From NCBI RefSeq assembly GCF_000582685.1, contig NZ_KK073768.1, positions 2,159,781 through 2,223,780 on the forward strand: a DNA stretch of 64,000 bases, given 5' to 3'. Each line of letters opens with the position of its first letter. Positions within the stretch are counted from its first letter, which is position 1. The stretch comes from [Scytonema hofmanni] UTEX 2349. GTDB lineage: Bacteria; Cyanobacteriota; Cyanobacteriia; Cyanobacteriales; Nostocaceae. The notes beneath the pieces are model-generated. The model was not told the origin of the DNA and ran no database searches. It was given only the letters and a program-made list of their open reading frames with translations. A program made the translations under genes and the position numbers. Below, piece by piece: positions 58,837 through 64,000 of this stretch.

Positions 58837-59730
58837 ATGAACACCGCGACTTTAAATCGAAATCCCCTCTGGGCATATCTTCAATTATTGCGTCCTGCTA
58901 ATATTGTTACTGCTTGGGCAGATATTTTAGCCGGTTTCGCAGCTTCGGGATACGTTGGTGAGTTGACACCATTAGCGTGGTTGCTCTTGGCTACTACGGG
59001 TTTGTACGGGGGGGGAATCGTCTTTAATGATGTTTTTGATGCCAAATTAGATGCCGAAGAGCGACCGGAACGACCGATTCCTAGTGGTAGAGCATCGGTT
59101 TTGGGCGCAACTATCTTAGGAAGTATCTTTTTGAGCGTTGGTGTAATTGCAGCTTTGCAAGTTTCTACCAAGAGTGCAGCTGTGGCTGCGATCGCTGCTT
59201 CAGCAGCTTTACTTTATGATGCTGTGGGGAAGCATCACCCTGTTTTGGGTCCGATTAACATGGGTGTTTGTCGCGGTGCTAACTTATTGTTAGGTGTGAG
59301 TGTGGCGCCGGCAATGGTGGGAGAATATTGGTATTTGGCTTTGATTGCGATCGCTTACATCGCCGGTATCACTACCCTCAGTCGAGATGAAGTCAAAGTT
59401 GGCAAAAGTACTACTAGAGTGGTAGCATTATCACTGATTGTTATAGTCATTTTCGGACTTTTAGGACTAGGGCTATTAAACAATTATAAAGTTTTGACGG
59501 CATTACCATTTATTGTACTTTTCGCGACGCGGGTATTACTGCCTTTTATCAAAGCTGTGCGGCAACCAAGCCCAGAACACATAAGAATTGCAGTCAAAGC
59601 TGGGGTGTTGTCATTAATAGTATTAGATGCTACATTGGCAGCGGGGTTCGCTAGTTGGAGTTACGGATTGATGGTTTTAAGTTTGTTGCCGATTTCAATG
59701 GCGATCGCACGAATCTTTGCAGTAACTTAA
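58837..59730 (+). CDS. eboC: EboC, UbiA-type prenyltransferase
   Basis: The 297-residue integral membrane protein has eight to nine segments and the two Asp-rich motifs of the UbiA superfamily: NDVFDAKLDAEERPERPIPSG at about 68-88 and a weaker second SRDEVKVGKSTTR at about 186-198. It begins MNTATLNRNPLWAYLQLLRP. UbiA enzymes transfer prenyl groups to aromatic rings; in the ebo system the substrate is unknown, and a prenylated carrier for the scytonemin monomer is one idea. It is followed by a glycosyltransferase. Confidence 0.92.
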   Translation: MNTATLNRNPLWAYLQLLRPANIVTAWADILAGFAASGYVGELTPLAWLLLATTGLYGGGIVFNDVFDAKLDAEERPERPIPSGRASVLGATILGSIFLSVGVIAALQVSTKSAAVAAIAASAALLYDAVGKHHPVLGPINMGVCRGANLLLGVSVAPAMVGEYWYLALIAIAYIAGITTLSRDEVKVGKSTTRVVALSLIVIVIFGLLGLGLLNNYKVLTALPFIVLFATRVLLPFIKAVRQPSPEHIRIAVKAGVLSLIVLDATLAAGFASWSYGLMVLSLLPISMAIARIFAVT

Positions 59731-59890
59731 AGCATAAAAGTGGGAATAATAACTATAAATAAGAGTAAGACAGAGTTTACACTTATACGGTGATTCCAAG
59801 AAATTAAGTAGCGGAATTGCCACGGGTGATTTATCAAAAAAATATACTTTCTCTAATCCTAGTCCTTAGCCTTTATTTTCAAGACAGATC

Positions 59891-61177
59891 ATGCACATTC
59901 TGATTTATTCTTACAACTATCATCCGGAGCCGATTGGGATTGCTCCTTTAATGACTGAACTGGCAGAAGGACTAGTGAAGCGAGGTCATTCGGTTCGGGT
60001 AATTACAGGTATGCCAAACTATCCTCAGCGCCAAATTTACGATGGTTATCGGGGTAAATGGTATGTGACAGAAGAGAAAAATGGTGTCACCATCCAACGT
60101 AGTTATCTGCGAATCAAGTCTAAACCCAACCTTGTAGATCGGCTGGTACTAGAATTAAGCTTTGTCTTTACAAGTATCCCCCAAGCTTTAAATGGGTGGC
60201 GACCCGATGTAATTCTTTTGACAGTCCCTCCACTGATGGTGTCCTTACCGGCAGCTTTGCTGGGTTGTTTGTATAACTGCCCGGTGGTACTGAATGTACA
60301 AGATATTTTACCAGAAGCTGCTGTACGTGTTGGGCTGATTAGAAATAAATGGATGATCCGAGCCTTGGAAACACTTGAGAAGTTTGCTTATCGCACAGCA
60401 GATAGCATCAGTGTTATTGCCGACGGTTTTGTGGAAAATTTAATCAAAAAGGGAGTTTCGCCTAGTAAAATTAGGTGTATTCCTAATTGGGTAGATGTAA
60501 ACTTTATCCGCCCTTTACCAAAAGAAAACAACCCTTGGAAAAAAGCTAATAAACTAGATGATAAATTTGTAGTTCTTTACTCAGGTAACATTGCGCTGAC
60601 ACAAGGTTTAGAAACAGTAGTAGAAGCAGCAGCTCGCTTGCGTCACATACCAGAAATTGTTTTTGCGATCGCTGGTGAATCACAAGCTTTAGAAAGATTG
60701 GAGAAATATTGCCAAACTTGTGGCGCAGATAACGTAGTACTGTTACCTTTACAGCCGAGAGAACAATTACCCGAAATGTTAGCGGCAGCTGATATCGGCT
60801 TGATTGTGCAGAAGAGCAACGTAATTTCCTTTAACATGCCTTCCAAAATACCATTATTACTAGCAAGTGGTAGGGCAATTATTGGTTCAGTTCCTGCTAG
60901 CGGGACAGCAGCCAAAGCAATTCGCAAAAGTGGCGGTGGTATAGTTGTGAAACCAGAATTACCGGAAGTACTAGCAGCAGCGGTTATGGATTTATATACC
61001 AATCCTATGAAAAGAGAAATGCTAGGTAAGAAAGGAAGAGAATTTGCCATAGAGCGCTATTCTTTTGAGCAAGCACTCGATCAGTATGAACAGCTATTTG
61101 CAGATGCGATCACTAACCCAGGATTAGATTTAGATATTTTGCCAAAATTCACTTCTAGTGAATCAGTTGATATTTGA
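59891..61177 (+). CDS. WcaI-like family 4 glycosyltransferase in the scytonemin cluster
   Basis: The 428-residue GT-B enzyme begins MHILIYSYNYHPEPIGIAPL, has GHSVRVITGMPNYPQ, VLNVQDILPEAAVRVGL and the GT4 C-terminal motifs VLYSGNIALTQGLETVV, VIQKSNVISFNMPSKIPLLL-type and AGESQALERLEKYC. In Nostoc punctiforme a glycosyltransferase lies at the corresponding position after scyF. Its role in scytonemin or sheath polysaccharide is not established. It is separated from eboC by 160 bases and from tyrA by 118. There is no signal peptide. Confidence 0.87.
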   Translation: MHILIYSYNYHPEPIGIAPLMTELAEGLVKRGHSVRVITGMPNYPQRQIYDGYRGKWYVTEEKNGVTIQRSYLRIKSKPNLVDRLVLELSFVFTSIPQALNGWRPDVILLTVPPLMVSLPAALLGCLYNCPVVLNVQDILPEAAVRVGLIRNKWMIRALETLEKFAYRTADSISVIADGFVENLIKKGVSPSKIRCIPNWVDVNFIRPLPKENNPWKKANKLDDKFVVLYSGNIALTQGLETVVEAAARLRHIPEIVFAIAGESQALERLEKYCQTCGADNVVLLPLQPREQLPEMLAAADIGLIVQKSNVISFNMPSKIPLLLASGRAIIGSVPASGTAAKAIRKSGGGIVVKPELPEVLAAAVMDLYTNPMKREMLGKKGREFAIERYSFEQALDQYEQLFADAITNPGLDLDILPKFTSSESVDI

Positions 61178-61295
61178 TATCGCGTAACATCGGTAAAAAT
61201 TAGCAAGCATATAAATTCTAAATAAAAAAGTTTATTTAATGAAGTTGGAATGACGACTGCTGACGGTTGTAACTTCGCTCTTATTTGGATTATTT

Positions 61296-62360
61296 ATGAT
61301 TCCAGACAAGCTCAAACAAACCGATCAAAATCTAATCGAGCTATTACGCGATCGCCTATCGCTGCAAGCAACATCAGAATTGCCTTCAGCAGAAGAACAA
61401 CTTGCTTATATAGCTCCTCAACTTGCCCAAGCGGGCATTCCCGAATGTGTTTGGACAAGTATAATCAATAGTTGTCATCCTATTACCACTGAATCATCCA
61501 ATGTTAATAATGTCAAGCCAAAGCAAATTACCATCATTGGTGGACTTGGCAGAATGGGAAGATTTTTTACACAGCAACTTCTAGCGGCTGGACACAACGT
61601 AAGCATTCTAGAAAATGATGATTGGGAATATGCAGATCAACTGTTAAATCAGGCAGAGTTAGTATTAATTAGCGTTCCAATTGAACGAACGGTAGATGTT
61701 ATCAAATGTGCGACAAAATATCTCGCACCAACAACAGCAATATGTGACATTACCAGCATCAAAACTCAGCCATTAGCAGCAATGCTTGCACACCATCCAG
61801 GACCAGTTATGGGATTACATCCGATGTTTGGTCCCAACATACAATCATTCAGCCAGCAAAAAGTCGTAGTGTGTCCAGGTAGAGAAAATCATTTTTTTCA
61901 ATGGTTTTTAGACTTGATTAAAAGCCAAGGTGGAGAACTAATTGTTTGCACACCAGAAGAACACGATCAAATGATGGTCATTATTCAAGCAACGCAACAC
62001 TTCTCTAGATTTAGCCTTGGTGTTTTCTTAGCACAACAAAAAGTAGACATAGAACGTAGCTTATCAATGTCTAGTCCCAGCTATCGACAAGAAATAGATA
62101 TAGTTAAACGTCTATTTGCTCAAAATCCAAATTTGTGCATAGACATCATGCTTGCCACAGAAGAAAGATGTGAAGAAATTAGCATTTTAGCAGAAACTTA
62201 CAATCGTTTAGCAACCTTAGTAGAAAAACGAGATCGAACCGGATTAACTCAAGAATTTGAAATCGCTAAAAGCTTTTTCACAGAGGATAAAAAAACTCAT
62301 TTAAAAGCTTTAGGTACAAACTTTAGTCACGTCATAAAAAAGATTTTTCAGCACAAATAA
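61296..62360 (+). CDS. tyrA: TyrA-type prephenate dehydrogenase with vestigial chorismate-mutase N-terminus
   Basis: The 354-residue protein resembles the E. coli T-protein. The dehydrogenase part has ITIIGGLGRMGRFFTQQLL, PVMGLHPMFGPNIQSF, EEHDQMMVIIQATQHFSRFS and SLSMSSPSYRQEIDIVKRLFA. It converts prephenate to 4-hydroxyphenylpyruvate, the substrate that ScyA needs. The first 70 residues (MIPDKLKQTDQNLIELLRDR) look like a chorismate-mutase helix but are short and lack the Lys and second Arg that form the AroQ site in the E. coli enzyme, so mutase activity is doubtful. Confidence 0.9.
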   Translation: MIPDKLKQTDQNLIELLRDRLSLQATSELPSAEEQLAYIAPQLAQAGIPECVWTSIINSCHPITTESSNVNNVKPKQITIIGGLGRMGRFFTQQLLAAGHNVSILENDDWEYADQLLNQAELVLISVPIERTVDVIKCATKYLAPTTAICDITSIKTQPLAAMLAHHPGPVMGLHPMFGPNIQSFSQQKVVVCPGRENHFFQWFLDLIKSQGGELIVCTPEEHDQMMVIIQATQHFSRFSLGVFLAQQKVDIERSLSMSSPSYRQEIDIVKRLFAQNPNLCIDIMLATEERCEEISILAETYNRLATLVEKRDRTGLTQEFEIAKSFFTEDKKTHLKALGTNFSHVIKKIFQHK

Positions 62361-62442
62361 ACATATAAAAAATTTAAATTATTTATCATAACTCTTTTCT
62401 TGGCGTACTTGGCGGTTCGTTAGCATTAAAATATCAAAAACT

Positions 62443-62562
62443 ATGCTGATCGACATCTTTCACAATAACGTTTGTCCCTCGTGCAGAATTGGCAAAAAAC
62501 ATCTTGAAGTATTTGTTCAACCTTTCAATCGCGCAACACTTTTAGAAACATTACTAAACTAA
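62443..62562 (+). pseudogene. dsbA: Remnant of a DsbA-like thiol oxidoreductase gene
   Basis: A 39-codon frame reads MLIDIFHNNVCPSCRIGKKH then LEVFVQPFNRATLLETLLN and a stop. The first 21 residues are the start of a DsbA/FrnE-type protein (FHxxVCPxCRIGKKHL with the CxxC active site), and the last part looks like the C-terminal end of such a protein. About 150-190 codons in between are missing. Many scytonemin clusters have dsbA at this exact place between tyrA and aroB, so an internal deletion is the simplest reading. The CxxC is still present, but the fold is not. Confidence 0.82.
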
Positions 62563-62566
62563 AAAA

Positions 62567-63829
62567 ATGGTAGCTAGTATTCCCGAAATAACTACATTAA
62601 ATTTGCAACCGATTCAACAACATGTTTCGGTTAGCTTCGACTATAAAGTTTACTTTAGCAATGAAGTCTTTAAGTTGAAAAATCACATGCTGGCGGAATT
62701 AATTGCCGGCGATGGTGAGCAAAAACCCAAGAAAATAGTCGTAGTAGTAGACGCCGGCTTATTAGAGCTTCGGCGTAGCTTGCTCAGGCAAATAGCACTG
62801 TATACAAAGTATCATGCCGATATCTTAACCCTCGCAGGCGACCCGATAAAAGTTCCTGGTGGAGAAGCTGCTAAAAACAATCCCAACTTAGTCAAGCAAA
62901 TTCACAAATTGATTGATTCATCGGGGATATGTCGCCATTCCTACCTGATAGCAATTGGCGGTGGTGCGGTGTTAGACTTAGCAGGATTTGCCGCTGCAAC
63001 TGCTCACCGGGGAGTTAGACTTATCCGTATTCCTACGACAGTGTTGGGACAAAATGATTCTGGTGTCGGGGTGAAAAACGGAATTAATGCCTTTGGTAAA
63101 AAGAACTTTCTCGGCACATTCGCACCCCCTTACGCAGTAATTAATGATTTATCATTTTTGAGTACATTAAGCGATCGCGATTGGCGTTCTGGCATTGCCG
63201 AAGCTGTGAAAGTCGCTCTAATTAAGGATGCTGACTTCTTTGAATTTATCCGCACCAATAGCGAAGCACTACGTCGCCGAGATATGGATGCGATGCAACA
63301 GTTGATTTACCGATGCGCTCAGTTACATTTAGAACATATTGCTAACAGCGGCGATCCCTTTGAAATGGGTTCATCTCGTCCGTTAGATTTCGGACATTGG
63401 GCAGCCCATAAACTAGAACAACTGACAAATTATAACTTGCGTCATGGAGAAGCGGTTGCGATCGGTATTGCTTTAGATACAACTTATTCCTATTTATTAG
63501 GAAAGATTTCGCGCTTAGAATGGCAGTGCATTCTGAATACACTAATTACATTGGGCTTTGTATTATACGTTCCTGAACTAACAGAAAAACTCTCACAACC
63601 AGAACATTCGCGCAGTTTATTTCGTGGGTTGCAAGAGTTTCGCGAACATTTGGGAGGAGAATTAACTTTAACGTTGCTGCAATGCATTGGTAAAGGGATT
63701 GAAGTTCACCAAGCTGATTTATCTTTATATAAACAAGCTATTTCCTTATTACAAGAATTTGTGGAAAATAGACAGAAAAAAAGCATTTCCTCCTTCCTCA
63801 CTTCATCGGTATCTGAAAGCTTAACTTAA
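62567..63829 (+). CDS. AroB/EboD-like 3-dehydroquinate synthase
   Basis: The 420-residue protein is longer than housekeeping AroB (about 360). It has the NAD motif LIAIGGGAVLDLAGFAAATA, RIPTTVLGQNDSGVGVKNGI, GIAEAVKVALIKDADFF and the metal site DFGHWAAHKLEQLTNYNLRH. It starts 4 bases after the dsbA remnant stop, so it is in the same transcript. Within a scytonemin cluster it is the aroB position; related enzymes in ebo clusters are called EboD. It either raises shikimate flux or makes a related cyclic compound. The residues for sugar-phosphate binding look intact. Confidence 0.87.
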   Translation: MVASIPEITTLNLQPIQQHVSVSFDYKVYFSNEVFKLKNHMLAELIAGDGEQKPKKIVVVVDAGLLELRRSLLRQIALYTKYHADILTLAGDPIKVPGGEAAKNNPNLVKQIHKLIDSSGICRHSYLIAIGGGAVLDLAGFAAATAHRGVRLIRIPTTVLGQNDSGVGVKNGINAFGKKNFLGTFAPPYAVINDLSFLSTLSDRDWRSGIAEAVKVALIKDADFFEFIRTNSEALRRRDMDAMQQLIYRCAQLHLEHIANSGDPFEMGSSRPLDFGHWAAHKLEQLTNYNLRHGEAVAIGIALDTTYSYLLGKISRLEWQCILNTLITLGFVLYVPELTEKLSQPEHSRSLFRGLQEFREHLGGELTLTLLQCIGKGIEVHQADLSLYKQAISLLQEFVENRQKKSISSFLTSSVSESLT

Positions 63830-64000
63830 CCCGTAGTAACGACTTCAGTCGTTTCCGAAAGCGTGATATTTAACTTAAACCGAGTTGCGTTCATGACTTA
63901 CACCTCACCCCCTACCCCTCTCCTTATTAAGGAGAGGCAGGGTGGTTTCATACAAACAGAGAAAAATGACAATACTTATGGGAGGCGATCGTAAATTGAC
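63830..64000. other. Downstream region of the AroB-like gene to window edge
   Basis: It holds a GTAGTAACGACTTCAGTCG hairpin-like unit (63836) and a CCTCTCCTT / AAGGAGAGG palindrome (63917-63937), a type common in cyanobacterial intergenic DNA. No gene start is seen before the edge, so the remaining aromatic-pathway genes expected in a scytonemin cluster would lie beyond it. Confidence 0.5.

Overview
The window is cyanobacterial and most likely from a filamentous, heterocyst-forming (Nostocales) genome. GCGATCGC (HIP1) octamers are scattered throughout. FtsH is of the cyanobacterial FtsH2 type, and the gene content (Uma2 nucleases, DUF4058, DUF3082, PEP-CTERM proteins, a filamentous-haemagglutinin-like protein, many small inverted-repeat elements) fits this group. 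The scytonemin sunscreen cluster at the right end points to a sheathed, light-exposed filament (Scytonema/Nostoc/Calothrix-like). The genus is inference.

Layout. 1-9.7 kb: start of argS, cysH, a small stress membrane protein, a two-gene ADP-ribosylation-type operon (ADP-ribosylglycohydrolase plus a small partner), a Uma2 nuclease, ftsH2, two small secreted proteins, gltX and tRNA-Asp. 9.8-22.7 kb: two paralogous serine/threonine kinases sharing an unassigned C-terminal domain, a phytase-like esterase, a TM0106-type RecB-like nuclease, a cysteine/cystine lyase-like PLP enzyme, a glycosyltransferase, YjbQ and a HigBA toxin-antitoxin pair. 22.7-30.9 kb: a peptide-secretion island with an HlyD adaptor, a C39-peptidase ABC exporter and, convergent to them, six short genes with double-glycine leaders, a probable decayed seventh, two accessory small proteins and an AraC regulator. 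31-44.4 kb: Nif3-like protein, small cyanobacterial proteins, a beta-CASP metallo-beta-lactamase, a TpsA-like exoprotein, a GerMN lipoprotein, another Uma2, then rsmA-ispE-DUF4058-DUF3082.

44.4-64 kb is the scytonemin region: a two-component system (PAS histidine kinase and AraC-type response regulator) divergent from scyA-scyB-scyC-scyD-scyE-scyF, then eboA-eboB-eboC, a glycosyltransferase, tyrA, a dsbA remnant and an aroB/eboD-like dehydroquinate synthase. In the known pathway ScyB deaminates tryptophan, ScyA condenses indole-3-pyruvate with 4-hydroxyphenylpyruvate, ScyC cyclises the product, the Ebo proteins are needed to move the monomer to the periplasm, and ScyD/E/F act outside the cytoplasm. 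TyrA and AroB-like copies feed aromatic precursors. Here the ebo genes sit inside the scy run, dsbA has collapsed to a 39-codon ORF, and scyD has lost its signal peptide relative to scyE.

The window is dense in small non-coding repeats: at least five MITE-like elements (two with clear target-site duplications), a dispersed GTAGAGACG-type palindrome that has expanded to five exact 39-bp tandem units between scyC and scyD, and simple repeats in front of many genes. The least described system is the double-glycine peptide island; the scytonemin cluster is known in kind but has unusual structure here.
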